From Candidatus Puniceispirillum marinum IMCC1322 (GTDB lineage Bacteria > Pseudomonadota > Alphaproteobacteria > Puniceispirillales > Puniceispirillaceae): 64,000 nt of DNA. Position numbers and translations under genes: made by a program. Position 1 is the stretch's first letter. Every line of letters starts with the position of its first letter. Shown here one piece after another: positions 1 to 9,125 of the stretch. The stretch spans positions 1,488,001 through 1,552,000 of the forward strand of contig NC_014010.1 in assembly GCF_000024465.1 (NCBI RefSeq), given 5' to 3'. Under the pieces are notes generated by a model. That model was not told the DNA's origin. It made no database searches and saw only the letters and a list, made by a program, of their open reading frames with translations.

Positions 1-911
1 CAACTCATGGCGTATTCGAAGAATCAATCACTGATATTTGTTCTATGGTTCATGATGCCGGTGGTCAGGTATATGTCGATGGCGCCAATCTGAACGCCCT
101 TGTCGGGCATTGTTCTCTGCCGCAATTTGGTGCCGATGTAAGCCATCTCAATCTGCATAAGACATTCTGCATTCCGCATGGTGGCGGCGGTCCAGGTGTT
201 GGCCCGATTGGCGTGGCGGCTCATCTTGCAGACTTTTTGCCAGGATCGCCGCTTGGCGGAGATAATCCGGTCAGCGCAGCCCCCTTTGGCTCAGCTGGCA
301 TTCTGCCGATCACCTATGCCTATATTGCGATGATGGGCCCTGATGGATTGAAAAAGGCAACAAGCACGGCCATTCTATCAGCCAATTATATCGCCACCCG
401 CCTCGGCAACCGCTTTCCGGTGCTTTATACTGGGTCTAAAGGGCGCGTTGCGCATGAGTGCATTATCGATCTTCGCGGATTTCAGGACAGCGTCGGCATT
501 TCGAATGAAGACGTTGCCAAACGACTGATTGATTTTGGTTTCCATGCGCCAACCATGTCATTCCCGGTCGCTGGCACCTTGATGATCGAGCCAACCGAAT
601 CTGAATCGCTGGCTGAGATAGATCGTTTCTGCGATGCCATGCTGGCGATTGCTGATGAGATCAGCATGGTTGCCTCGGGCACATGGCCAGCCGAAGACAA
701 TCCGTTGGTTAATGCACCACATACAGGTGATGACATGCTGGCAGATGAATGGACGCATCCCTATAGCCGTCGGCAGGCTGGCAATCCGGTTGGCAACCAT
801 CAGGAAAATAAATATTGGCCGCCGGTTGGACGCGTTGATAATGCCTTTGGTGATCGCAATCTGATCTGTTCATGTCCATCACCTGATGAATGGGATCAGG
901 CCGCCGAATAG
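1..911 (+). CDS. gcvP: Glycine dehydrogenase (decarboxylating), P-protein, C-terminal part
   Basis: This is the 3' end of the glycine cleavage P-protein; the reading frame is already open at position 3 and the start lies outside the window. The P-protein uses pyridoxal phosphate to decarboxylate glycine and passes the aminomethyl group to the H-protein lipoyl arm. The visible part includes THGVFEE, then [10 protein letters not shown], then [18 protein letters not shown], the PLP-lysine region with its glycine-rich loop, which is diagnostic of GcvP. The C-terminal segment with [15 protein letters not shown] is also typical. About 300 of the usual 950 residues are present. A strong hairpin at 934-962 follows immediately. 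Its role fits the betaine and glycine catabolic genes elsewhere in the window. Confidence 0.97.
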   Translation, partial: THGVFEESITDICSMVHDAGGQVYVDGANLNALVGHCSLPQFGADVSHLNLHKTFCIPHGGGGPGVGPIGVAAHLADFLPGSPLGGDNPVSAAPFGSAGILPITYAYIAMMGPDGLKKATSTAILSANYIATRLGNRFPVLYTGSKGRVAHECIIDLRGFQDSVGISNEDVAKRLIDFGFHAPTMSFPVAGTLMIEPTESESLAEIDRFCDAMLAIADEISMVASGTWPAEDNPLVNAPHTGDDMLADEWTHPYSRRQAGNPVGNHQENKYWPPVGRVDNAFGDRNLICSCPSPDEWDQAAE

Positions 912-933
912 GCACATCCATCAACCAAAAATC

Positions 934-962
934 AAAAGCCGTGGTAAATGCCACGGCTTTTA
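934..962. terminator. Bidirectional intrinsic terminator
   Basis: A perfect 11-bp inverted repeat (AAAAGCCGTGG at 934-944 and its complement at 951-961) encloses a 6-nt loop. The A/T flanks give a U-run in both directions. It separates the convergent gcvP and BKACE genes; the stop codon of the latter overlaps its right edge. Confidence 0.85.
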
Positions 963-1781
963 GTTTGAACCACCCAACAAAGCCAGTGTTTCGGCGCGGG
1001 TGGCGGGGGTGCAGCTTTGCGCTAGCTGGCGCACAAGCGTGGCATTATCGGGTGCCAAGGTGCCATCTTTGAGATGCAGGTTATTTTCAAACCCGACACG
1101 GCAATGGCCACCAGCCGTAATCGCCGCCTGCATCGCATCAAACTCGCGATAGCCAAAAGCACAAACCGACCAACTGGCAAAGTCCGACATATCAGCCTTG
1201 ATGAAGGCTTGCAGATCGTCCGGATCCGATTGAAAATCGGCCGTATAGCGCCCCAACACCAAAAGCACATGATGGCCCCCAGCCGACGCAGATGGCACTA
1301 TGCCGTCAGCTATCGCATTCTTGAATGCGATCAGGTTTTCGGGTGAATACAGGATATGCTGGACATGAATATTCTGCGCTTGAGCCTGATGATAGAAATC
1401 ACGCGCATGCGCCACGGCGTCCGCACTGGCATCACCAATCATCTCGGCAAATCCCACCGACACGAAATCTGGCTTCACGGCGAAAACAATATCGGACTGT
1501 TCTTGGGGGCTATAGCGGCCAACCGCTTCGGTGGTAATCTGCACCAGCATCTCGGGCACCGCATTACGCATCGCATCTAGCAGGGATATATAACGCTGAG
1601 CATCAAGCACATGCGCCCCATCTTCATCGCGAACATGGGCATGCAGAATGCTGGCGCCTGCGTCACAACATGCCTTAGCCGCAGCCACTGTTTCGGCAAT
1701 AGTTACTGGCAATGCAGGGTGATCCGACTTTTGCTTTCGGGCACCATTAGGCGCCGCCATGATGATTGTAGGCTGTGTCAT
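960..1781 (-). CDS. BKACE family (3-keto-5-aminohexanoate cleavage enzyme-like) protein
   Basis: A 273-residue protein of the BKACE (DUF849) family: zinc-dependent enzymes that condense a beta-keto acid with acetyl-CoA, giving acetoacetate and a new CoA ester. The family fold begins with TIIMAAPNGARKQK and carries the zinc-binding motif HAHVRDEDG near residue 48; DFVSVGFAEMIG and the late GFENNLHLKDG stretch are also family hallmarks. I chose the ATG at 1781 because the frame upstream of it has no family similarity. Subfamily members accept different keto acids (dehydrocarnitine, 3-keto-5-aminohexanoate and others); the substrate here cannot be read from sequence. A betaine or carnitine link would suit the rest of the window but is inference. 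Confidence 0.85.
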   Translation of the reverse strand: MTQPTIIMAAPNGARKQKSDHPALPVTIAETVAAAKACCDAGASILHAHVRDEDGAHVLDAQRYISLLDAMRNAVPEMLVQITTEAVGRYSPQEQSDIVFAVKPDFVSVGFAEMIGDASADAVAHARDFYHQAQAQNIHVQHILYSPENLIAFKNAIADGIVPSASAGGHHVLLVLGRYTADFQSDPDDLQAFIKADMSDFASWSVCAFGYREFDAMQAAITAGGHCRVGFENNLHLKDGTLAPDNATLVRQLAQSCTPATRAETLALLGGSN

Positions 1782-1909
1782 GACAAATCTTTCTATCCAA
1801 TACTGGTTTGCACAGGATGATAGGATTACCATCGACAAAATGCTAGCATGATGGTGACTAAGCACTGATATATGAAGCACCCTCCAGACCAAAATGTTGA
1901 GAGAGTTAT

Positions 1910-3505
1910 ATGCGTAATCTTCAAGCCCCAGGTCGTTCACCTGTCATTGCCCCACACGGTATGGCCAGCACATCACATTCACTGGCTAGTGAAGCGGCCA
2001 TTGCCATGCTCAAGAATGGCGGCAATGCTATGGATGCGGCGCTGACCGCTTGTGCTGTGCAAGCTGTTGTCGAGCCAGGTTCAACAGGCATTGGTGGAGA
2101 TTGTTTCTGTCTTTATGCCCCAGCAGGCAGTGAAACCATCGTCGCTTTTAATGGGTCAGGACGCGCACCTCTGGCGGCTGATGTCAGCTGGTTTCAGGAT
2201 CACGGCATCACCCACATCACCCAGACCATGCCGCATGCCGTGACCATTCCGGGTGCGGTTGACGCATGGTGCCAACTCACGCGCGATCATGGGCAAAAGC
2301 CGCTTGCCGATATTTTACAACCAGCCATTGCCTATGCACGGGATGGCTATCCAATTGGCCAGCGTATTGCCTTTGATTTTGCCGCCGCAAATGAAGTGAT
2401 AAAAAGCGATCCTGATACCGCCGCCCTGTTTCTGGATGATGGAGAACCCTATCAGATGGGGCAACGGCATCAGCAACCTGCCTTAGCAAAGACGTTGGAA
2501 ACGATTGCCACATATGGCCGTGACGGTTTCTATAAAGGTGCCGTAGCAAATGATATTCTGGCGAAATTAAACAGCCTTGGCGGGCTTCATACACAGGCTG
2601 ATTTTGACATGGCTATTGGTGATTACGTAACACCAATCAAAACCCGGTATCGTGACCATGACATTTGGGAATGCCCACCAAATGGTCAGGGGGTTTTTGC
2701 CTTATTGCTTATGAATATCATGAAAGACATTTCAACTTTTGGCGATGACCCGCTTTCGCCCCAGCGCATTCATCATGAAATTGAGGCTGGGCGACTGGTC
2801 TATCGTGATCGATCACTTTATCTTGGTGACCCAAACTTCAGCACTATTCCGGTTGATGAATTGCTAAGTGCCGAATATGCCAACAGCTTGCGGGCCGCAA
2901 TTGATCCAGACGTTGCCACATCACCTTTGCCTGATCTGTCGCTACCACGCCATAAAAGCACAGTATATATCAGTGTTGTCGATAAAGACCGGAATGTGTG
3001 TAGCTTGATCAATACCGTATTTCATGGGTTTGGATCAGGTATTCTGGCGCCCGCATCAGGTGTTCTATTACAAAATCGTGGGATGGGGTTTGTGCTTGAT
3101 CCAGCACATCCAAATTGCATTGCACCAGGCAAACGGCCACTTCATACAATCATCCCGGGGATGCTAACGCGCAACGGCAAAGCCGTGATGCCGTTTGGTG
3201 TCATGGGAGGCGATTATCAGGCCTTTGGCCATATGCACTTTCTGACCCGCCTATTAGACTATGGTATGGATGTGCAACAAGCTCAGGACACGCCCCGCTT
3301 CTTTGCTGACCCGCATGGCGCGTTTGTCGAGGTCGAAAACACCATTTCGCCCGAAACCCGAGAGGCACTGACTAAGATGGGGCATAATATTGTGGAAGCC
3401 ACAACACCAATCGGGGGGTCACAGGCTATCTGGATCGATTGGAAAGAAGATATGCTACATGGGGGATCAGACCCCCGAAAAGACGGCTGTGCCATTGGTT
3501 ACTGA
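1910..3505 (+). CDS. Gamma-glutamyltransferase family Ntn hydrolase
   Basis: A 531-residue member of the gamma-glutamyltransferase family, which self-cleaves at a threonine to form two subunits and then transfers or hydrolyses gamma-glutamyl groups. The N-terminal part shows SEAAIAMLKNGGNAMDAALT and the conserved EPGSTGIGGD segment. The small subunit should begin at the Thr of HKSTVYISVVD, followed by SLINTVFHGFGSG and the MGGDYQAFGH region. I see no clear cleavable signal peptide, so a cytoplasmic form is possible. Several family branches are not glutathione enzymes but act on other amides, so the exact substrate is open. It is divergent from the BKACE gene, with a 128-bp shared promoter region between them. 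Confidence 0.85.
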   Translation: MRNLQAPGRSPVIAPHGMASTSHSLASEAAIAMLKNGGNAMDAALTACAVQAVVEPGSTGIGGDCFCLYAPAGSETIVAFNGSGRAPLAADVSWFQDHGITHITQTMPHAVTIPGAVDAWCQLTRDHGQKPLADILQPAIAYARDGYPIGQRIAFDFAAANEVIKSDPDTAALFLDDGEPYQMGQRHQQPALAKTLETIATYGRDGFYKGAVANDILAKLNSLGGLHTQADFDMAIGDYVTPIKTRYRDHDIWECPPNGQGVFALLLMNIMKDISTFGDDPLSPQRIHHEIEAGRLVYRDRSLYLGDPNFSTIPVDELLSAEYANSLRAAIDPDVATSPLPDLSLPRHKSTVYISVVDKDRNVCSLINTVFHGFGSGILAPASGVLLQNRGMGFVLDPAHPNCIAPGKRPLHTIIPGMLTRNGKAVMPFGVMGGDYQAFGHMHFLTRLLDYGMDVQQAQDTPRFFADPHGAFVEVENTISPETREALTKMGHNIVEATTPIGGSQAIWIDWKEDMLHGGSDPRKDGCAIGY

Positions 3506-3656
3506 TCTATGCTACCGACTGATATGCTAGGGGAACCAACAGAAATCACATAGAAATTCATAGGCCGCCCAAGCCTATTGTGATAGTAACAGCGAAAGAG
3601 ACGTAGATAGTGACCAATGCACATGACGTGCATTTCAACACTTTATAGGTAACCCT

Positions 3657-4469
3657 ATGCCAACAAAGATGACTGTTGATACATTCACCGCGCTAAAGTC
3701 TGAACGCAAAATTGTCTGCCTGACAGCCTATTCAGCGCCTATGGCATCAATCCTTGATTCGCATTGCGACTTGTTGCTTGTCGGCGACTCGGTGGCGATG
3801 GTTCTTTACGGCATGGACAGCACCCAAGGCGCAGATATCCCCATGATGATCCGTCATGCTCAGGCGGTCATGCGGGGCACTAAACAGGCCCTTGTCGTTG
3901 TTGACCTACCGGCGGGAAGTTACGAAACTAGCCCCGAACAGGCACTGACAACAGCCACCCAAATCATGCAGGAAAGCGGTGCCGACGCTATCAAACTCGA
4001 AGGCGGCGCCAGTCTCAAACCACATATCAAGTTGCTGGTTGAAAATGGCATTCCGGTGATGGGACATATCGGTTTGCTACCGCAAAAAGCATCCTCAGCC
4101 AGCATGTACCGGATAACTGGAAAAACAGCTGATGAAGCGGCATTGTTACATGCTGATATGATCGCCCTGGTCAATGTAGGCGTCTTTGGCATCGTTATGG
4201 AAGGCATTATCGAGCCCGTCGCCAAAGACATTGCCGTGGCTTGTTCTGTACCAACAATTGGCATTGGTGCCTCGACGGCCTGTGATGGGCAAATTCTGGT
4301 AACCGATGATATGGTCGGCCTATTTGACAAATTTATTCCTACATTTGTACGCCAATTCGGCCAGCTTAATCCTGCCATCACCGAATCTGTGAGTGCATAT
4401 CGCGCCGCCGTGATTGACGGTAGTTTTCCGGGCAATGAACATTTGTTCTGGCCTAAATCTGAAAAATAG
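3657..4469 (+). CDS. panB: 3-methyl-2-oxobutanoate hydroxymethyltransferase
   Basis: PanB (270 residues) transfers a hydroxymethyl group from methylenetetrahydrofolate to 2-oxoisovalerate, forming ketopantoate, the first step of pantothenate and CoA synthesis. Family motifs are clear: MTAYSAPMASILDS-like N-terminus (LTAYSAPMA), GDSVAMVLYGMDST with the Mg-binding Asp, AIKLEGG, VMGHIGLLPQ and PTIGIGAST. The length matches the family. A purine-rich AGGTAA lies just upstream of the ATG. It is followed 20 bp later by panC and then by an overlapping oxygenase gene, so the three are probably one operon. Confidence 0.97.
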   Translation: MPTKMTVDTFTALKSERKIVCLTAYSAPMASILDSHCDLLLVGDSVAMVLYGMDSTQGADIPMMIRHAQAVMRGTKQALVVVDLPAGSYETSPEQALTTATQIMQESGADAIKLEGGASLKPHIKLLVENGIPVMGHIGLLPQKASSASMYRITGKTADEAALLHADMIALVNVGVFGIVMEGIIEPVAKDIAVACSVPTIGIGASTACDGQILVTDDMVGLFDKFIPTFVRQFGQLNPAITESVSAYRAAVIDGSFPGNEHLFWPKSEK

Positions 4470-4489
4470 TCCTAAGCGGATAAAGGATC

Positions 4490-5338
4490 ATGACCCAACT
4501 GATCACTGATAAACCAACCCTTGCCAGCCTGTTAATGCAATGGCGTCAGCAAGGTGAATCAAGCGCTTTAGTGCCAACGATGGGGTCTATCCATGCCGGG
4601 CATCTTGCCCTAATACAAACCGCCAATAGTTTGGCAGATCACGTCATTGTCACAATTTTTGTCAACCCCACACAATTTGCCGCGGATGAGGATTTTGATC
4701 TGTATCCGCGCACGCTTGATGCCGATATGGCAGCCATCCGTTCGGCTGGTGGTACCGACGTGGTTTTTGCCCCACAAAGCATGTATGCACCCGATCATGC
4801 TACAAATATTATACCTGGCGGCGTGGCATTGGACCTTGAAACCAAACATCGCCCGCATTTCTTTATGGGTGTTGCGACCATCGTCATGAAACTATTTATG
4901 CAGGTGCCAACCGACATTGCCATTTTTGGTGAAAAAGATTACCAGCAACTGGCAGTGATACGGCAGATGGTGCGTGATCTGGATGTGCCTGTCGATATTA
5001 TCAGCCACCCGACTGTTCGTGAATTTGACGGTCTGGCACTGTCATCGCGTAACAGTTATCTATCGCCCGATCAGCGCAAGCTGGCACCCCAGCTTTATGC
5101 CACTTTATGTGATGTTGCTGGCAATATTCTTGAGGGCAATGATCCCTTAGCACTCATCGACACCGCCACAAAAAGCTTGCTTGATGCAGGGTTCGATAAA
5201 ATTGATTATTTTGATCTGCGCGATGGGAACAGTTTGGCACCAGTTCAGGCCTATGAACCGGAAAACCGTCTGCTGATCGCGGCCCTGCTTGGTGAGACAC
5301 GGTTGATTGACAATATAGCGCTTGGAAGCCATGCATGA
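4490..5338 (+). CDS. panC: Pantothenate synthetase (pantoate-beta-alanine ligase)
   Basis: PanC (282 residues) activates pantoate with ATP and joins it to beta-alanine. Visible signatures are PTMGSIHAGHLALI (the nucleotide-binding HIGH-like site), VTIFVNPTQF, IAIFGEKDYQQL, and the SSRNSYLS segment (KMSKS equivalent). It follows panB closely and has a good ribosome binding site (AAAGGA) seven bases before the ATG. Its stop codon overlaps the start of the next gene in an ATGA arrangement, which points to translational coupling with the oxygenase downstream. Confidence 0.97.
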   Translation: MTQLITDKPTLASLLMQWRQQGESSALVPTMGSIHAGHLALIQTANSLADHVIVTIFVNPTQFAADEDFDLYPRTLDADMAAIRSAGGTDVVFAPQSMYAPDHATNIIPGGVALDLETKHRPHFFMGVATIVMKLFMQVPTDIAIFGEKDYQQLAVIRQMVRDLDVPVDIISHPTVREFDGLALSSRNSYLSPDQRKLAPQLYATLCDVAGNILEGNDPLALIDTATKSLLDAGFDKIDYFDLRDGNSLAPVQAYEPENRLLIAALLGETRLIDNIALGSHA

Positions 5339-6117
5339 TGGAGCTTGCAGATATCATCAATCTTGAAGCCTGCCCACTAAATAATGTGCAGTTTCGTGAA
5401 GCCTGTCGAGATCAGCTTAACCGTGACGGTGTCTTAACGCTACCGGACTTTTTACATCAAACCACCATTGATGCGCTTGTTAAAGAAGCAGAAAGCCAAA
5501 AGCATTTGGCCTTCTATACCAGCGCGTCACACAATGTCTATCTGACCAAGCCCGACCCGAATCTGGGTGATGATCATATATTCAACCGTCAGATATCTTC
5601 GTCTAAAGGATGTATAACAACCGATCAGATTCCGGCTGATTCCGGCCTACATATCATATATGACGCGCCCGCTTTTCGTGATTTTGCCTGTGCCGTGCTT
5701 GGCGAAGACACACTTTATGAATATGCCGACCCACTATCATCAGTGAATGTCCACTTTGCCGAAGATGGCAAAGAACTAGGCTGGCATTTTGATAATTCAT
5801 CATTTGCCATCACCTTGCTTTTGCAAGCGCCCGAAAAAGGTGGTGCCTTCGAATATGTGCGCGATCTTCGCGATGCGGGTAAAGGCGAATTGAATTTCAA
5901 AGGCGTCAAAGCCGTGCTTGATGGCGATATGCCAGTCCAGTGTCTAACAATGACGCCTGGTACATTAGTGATGTTTCGCGGGCGTAATTCAATGCACCGT
6001 GTGACCCCCACCATCGGCACAATTTGTCGTATTCTGGTGGTGTTTGCCTATAATGCAGAGCCTGACATTGCATTATCCGAAGCCGCGCGCATGACTTTCT
6101 TCGGCCGCTTGCGATAA
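5335..6117 (+). CDS. Fe(II)/2-oxoglutarate oxygenase, BesD/HalD-like family
   Basis: A 260-residue non-haem iron oxygenase. The double-stranded beta-helix region contains GWHFDNS (iron ligands His151 and Asp153), LLLQAPEKGGAFEYV, and RGRNSMHRVTP with the distal ligand His221, then Arg232 for 2-oxoglutarate. This pattern is typical of the BesD/HalD group, which contains free-amino-acid hydroxylases and halogenases; halogenases carry Gly in place of the Asp, so this enzyme should be a hydroxylase. The start overlaps the panC stop, an unusual partner for pantothenate genes. The substrate is unknown; an amino acid or amine is an inference from the family. Confidence 0.8.
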   Translation: MMELADIINLEACPLNNVQFREACRDQLNRDGVLTLPDFLHQTTIDALVKEAESQKHLAFYTSASHNVYLTKPDPNLGDDHIFNRQISSSKGCITTDQIPADSGLHIIYDAPAFRDFACAVLGEDTLYEYADPLSSVNVHFAEDGKELGWHFDNSSFAITLLLQAPEKGGAFEYVRDLRDAGKGELNFKGVKAVLDGDMPVQCLTMTPGTLVMFRGRNSMHRVTPTIGTICRILVVFAYNAEPDIALSEAARMTFFGRLR

Positions 6118-6133
6118 GTCATCACTACCCCAA

Positions 6134-8317
6134 TTATAATGTCATAAAAAACGCAAAGCCTATGCGCGACGCACGCTGACTTTTACGACTTGCATGATTA
6201 TGTTGAACTTCGGCGTAAAGACGCATATGTCCCATACCATCAAATAATGGCTGGTCATAATAGCTAGCAATGTTAAGCGCGCGTTTGGCTGGTTTCAGAT
6301 CAACCGCATGATGTTTATAGAGTACGGAACCAGCCTTAGTGCGTGCAACAGGAATATTGTAATTCAGCTGTCCTTGTTCAATTGTGACTGGCTGGCTAAT
6401 AGCTAGTCCTATTCTTGATGGCGCATTAACGTCTGTTTGATGCGTTGGAATTTCGGCTCCCACCGTCCAGCTTGATGATAAGATGGTGCTGACACCTGCC
6501 AGCAAACTTTCCCTTGTTTCAACTTGGGGATGTGTCATACCGCCAGCAAACTGGGCAAAACCATTCAACCCAAATATATCGCGGTTATAGTCAATGTTGA
6601 TATAAGCAGTATTGCTTGACTTAACCTGCCCAAAACTGCCGCTAAGCCGGTTGCCCAGAAATTCATTTTCTGACATGCCTGCTCCCAACGTCATCCGCGT
6701 CCAATCACCAAGAAGAATGGGCAGCGCAATACGCTGATCAGATTTAAAATAGGCCGCGTAGTGATCCGTAATGCCGCCGGCGCGCGCGATGCTAGTGCGA
6801 GGCATATTTGCTGGCAATATTCGCGTCGTCAGATTGACATAGAAATCCCGTTCAAATGAATCTAACACCATAACTTGGTCAAATGCAGCAAATTGTGCAG
6901 GCGTTGCGCCTGCAATCATGGCACCACCAGACACCGCCGCCACTGACCCCGCCGCCCGTCCTGTTGTCGGGATCCCCACAGCACCATAAGGCCGGGTTGC
7001 CTTCTCCATATCGAGAAGGCCTTGACCATGCAGATTGACATCATATCCCGAAACGGTTTTATCCGCCGTCACCAATAACAGCTTTGCCAGATTCTTACCT
7101 GACATATGCGGCCACATCTGATGCACCACAGCCAGGGCACCAGCGACCATTGGTGCCGCCATGCTGGTACCTGTCAGATAAGCGTAATCACCATTGTGAT
7201 AAGTGCTGTAAATATAGGTACCTGGGGCCATTATGAAGCTATCCTGTATTTTTGCCGCATCATGGCAATGATCACCGACCCAGGTCACACACACATTGCC
7301 AGCCGCATTGCCGCGCAGGAACTCACCATCCACATCCCAATTGCCAACGATCAGCATCTGTCCGTCCAGAATCAGCGCGCCATCATCGTCTGTGGCTGTA
7401 GCCATCTGGTTATGACCAGCACTATAAATGGTTCCATCATTGCCAGCCGCCTTGACCAGAACCTGATCTGGACCCAGAGCCGCTTTCCACGCATAGGCTT
7501 CGCCCAGACTATTATAGTAGCCATTAACACCATGATAAGCATGCGTGCTGTAGTAAGCGCCGTCATCCAGCTTCACTAGAGTATTTTCAAAATTGATGTC
7601 GCGTTGATAAGCCGCGCTCATATTGATTGCGACAGCACCCAAATCACGACCCCAAGCAGCTGCCTGGCGTGCAATCTGGAAACTGTAACTCCACCCGTTA
7701 GTGACCTTGGCGATCGCCAGATCCGCATCAAACGCAGCGCCATGCATTCCGATATCATTCTTAGCCGCCGCTACAATACCTGCCACATGCGTGCCATGAC
7801 CATTGGTGTCAGTTAGTCCAGTGCCTGAAAGATCAATGCCATATTTTATTTGGCCCGCAAGATCAGCATGACTTACATCAATGCCTGTATCGGCAATAAC
7901 AATTAGGCTCCCTTTCCCAGTCCAGCCACGCGCGTAAGCATCGCTGAAATGTGTAACAGCCAAAGGTGAGGCACCATAGGCATTGCCCCAATATTCCTCC
8001 GTCTCGAAATAGGATGGCGCAAGGGTAACAGCGTCATCGTCAACACTGTCATTCATATTATCTGTCGGCACGCCAATATCGTTAACATCAAAGCGTGCGT
8101 CCTCAACTGGTGGCACATCGCTTACTGACAATCCGCCTGCACCGCCGCCGCCACATCCAGACAGCACGCAAAGCACGCTCATGGCTATAAAAGGCCCAAT
8201 TTGTCGCTGAATCTTGCTCAGTGATATCAAGGGTTTTGTGGTTGGTAATTTTATGAAACCGTTTAGGCGGCACGTCACAAAGGTGCGATTTACTAGGCAT
8301 TTTGAGTACGCATTCAT
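6134..8317 (-). CDS. S8 subtilisin-like protease, lipoprotein-type, with C-terminal beta-rich domain
   Basis: A 727-residue secreted serine protease. The catalytic triad is visible as Asp143 (IVIADTGID), His174 (NGHGTHVAG) and Ser385 (TGTSMAAPMVAG), with the oxyanion Asn293 in AAGNDG. A hydrophobic stretch ending in the lipobox LSGC (Cys55) followed by glycines argues for lipidation after export. The true start may be internal, because about 30 residues precede a normal signal peptide; a TTG codon near residue 30 or the Met46 codon are alternatives. After residue 480 the sequence alternates like outer-membrane beta strands and ends in an aromatic-rich strand, so it may be a small autotransporter. 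It lies outside the island and has no obvious operon partner. Confidence 0.85.
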   Translation of the reverse strand: MNAYSKCLVNRTFVTCRLNGFIKLPTTKPLISLSKIQRQIGPFIAMSVLCVLSGCGGGGAGGLSVSDVPPVEDARFDVNDIGVPTDNMNDSVDDDAVTLAPSYFETEEYWGNAYGASPLAVTHFSDAYARGWTGKGSLIVIADTGIDVSHADLAGQIKYGIDLSGTGLTDTNGHGTHVAGIVAAAKNDIGMHGAAFDADLAIAKVTNGWSYSFQIARQAAAWGRDLGAVAINMSAAYQRDINFENTLVKLDDGAYYSTHAYHGVNGYYNSLGEAYAWKAALGPDQVLVKAAGNDGTIYSAGHNQMATATDDDGALILDGQMLIVGNWDVDGEFLRGNAAGNVCVTWVGDHCHDAAKIQDSFIMAPGTYIYSTYHNGDYAYLTGTSMAAPMVAGALAVVHQMWPHMSGKNLAKLLLVTADKTVSGYDVNLHGQGLLDMEKATRPYGAVGIPTTGRAAGSVAAVSGGAMIAGATPAQFAAFDQVMVLDSFERDFYVNLTTRILPANMPRTSIARAGGITDHYAAYFKSDQRIALPILLGDWTRMTLGAGMSENEFLGNRLSGSFGQVKSSNTAYINIDYNRDIFGLNGFAQFAGGMTHPQVETRESLLAGVSTILSSSWTVGAEIPTHQTDVNAPSRIGLAISQPVTIEQGQLNYNIPVARTKAGSVLYKHHAVDLKPAKRALNIASYYDQPLFDGMGHMRLYAEVQHNHASRKSQRASRIGFAFFMTL

Positions 8318-8798
8318 AAGCGCGACATCTCCAGTCTTGGGGGCAAGGACTGGAACAGTCGTAATATCATAGGTAGATAAAGTAAAATTTAGGTTAAATG
8401 CTAATTTTTATACAACTTATAGAATGTGAACCTAATGGACAGGCCTTAATAACAACCAAAGACGATTAACTTTAAATTAATCTTTATTAAAATATTGTTT
8501 ATATACATAAATATTATTTACCCCTTTTCATACTACAAGCCAAATGTATCACCTCCAAAATTTTCTGATAATAATAAAACACAACCATTGCGCTATTAAT
8601 ATGATGCGAATCGCAGATTTTCTTAGGATTTTGTTAACCTTTGCAAGGCATAAAGCCACATCATAGTCTGGCAGAGCCATGTTAATATTCAGCTAGACCA
8701 TAAATCAGACAGGCAAGACGATCGCCAGCAAACCCAATATGGCCAGAAGCAACATAAATTTGGATATTGGTTTGAAATCGATCTGATGTGGCACGCTA
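8318..8798. other. AT-rich intergenic region without a recognised gene
   Basis: No convincing reading frame or RNA was seen. The first part presumably holds the promoter of the minus-strand protease. The AT content is high around 8450-8650, and the tandem repeats and the left island junction follow. Confidence 0.6.
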
Positions 8799-8910
8799 GG
8801 CCAGTGGATCAAGGCCAGTGGGTCAAGGCCAGTGGATCAAGGCCAGTGGATCTAGGCCAGTGGATCAAGGTCAGTGGATCAAGGTCAGTGGATCAAGGCC
8901 AGTGGATCAC
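8799..8910. repeat. Eight tandem copies of a 14-bp unit
   Basis: The unit GGCCAGTGGATCAA occurs eight times head to tail in exactly 112 bp. Copies differ by single bases only (GGGTC for GGATC in copy 2, CTA for CAA in copy 4, GGTC for GGCC in copies 6 and 7, CAC at the end). It ends 70 bp before the left attachment core, on the host side of the island. There are no spacers, so it is a minisatellite and not a CRISPR array. Each unit contains GATC. Confidence 0.95.
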
Positions 8911-8943
8911 AACACACTGATAAATACATTAAACTTTTGAGAA

Positions 8944-8988
8944 TGGTGATCCCGGAGGGACTCGAACCCCCTACCTACAGATTAGGAA
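8944..8988 (-). pseudogene. 3' half of the host tRNA-Arg(CCU), severed by the island
   Basis: Read on the minus strand this gives the anticodon loop TTCCTAA, the 3' anticodon stem TCTGT, a T-arm with GGGGG-TTCGAGT-CCCTC, the 3' acceptor strand CGGGATC, discriminator A and an encoded CCA (8944-8946). Nothing upstream of the loop can form a D-arm or acceptor 5' strand; the adjacent island DNA forms an unrelated hairpin. The missing 5' half is found 16.4 kb away at 25379-25418 and pairs with it perfectly (GGTCCCG with CGGGATC apart from one G-U; ACAGA with TCTGT). Confidence 0.93.
8981..8988. other. attL core
   Basis: The sequence ATTAGGAA is shared with the right junction and equals the tRNA-Arg(CCU) anticodon loop on the opposite strand. 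On its left it continues into the host tRNA 3' half; on its right a short island hairpin (AGGATG-TTT-CATCCT, 8990-9004) begins. An 8-bp overlap centred on an anticodon loop fits tyrosine-recombinase crossover. Confidence 0.88.
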
Positions 8989-9075
8989 CAGGATGTTTCA
9001 TCCTACTATCACCTTTATTTAATCAATATAATCAATAACTTATAAAGTATTGTATCCTCTATTTGACTCCAAATA

Positions 9076-9114
9076 TCTATTCACTTATGATTCACTTATA
9101 GGACAAAAGTGAAT
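9076..9114. other. Putative integrase arm-type sites, left end
   Basis: ATTCACTT occurs as two direct copies (from 9079 and 9090) plus one inverted copy (9107-9114). The 14-mer TCTATTCACTTATG at 9076-9089 recurs exactly at 25291-25304 near the other end. Short repeats at matching distances inside both cores are the usual layout of arm-type binding sites of lambda-like integrases. They also lie in the recombinase promoter and could serve autoregulation. Confidence 0.65.
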
Positions 9115-9125
9115 GAGGTGTTTTG

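Noticed and set aside
6134-8317. Protease as island cargo
   Set aside because: It lies outside the left core and has the base composition of the host.
8799-8910. CRISPR array
   Set aside because: The 14-bp units are directly adjacent with no unique spacers, and no cas genes occur nearby.
8944-8988. Functional tRNA on the minus strand
   Set aside because: Only the anticodon loop, T-arm and 3' acceptor strand are present; the upstream DNA cannot supply a D-arm or the 5' acceptor strand.
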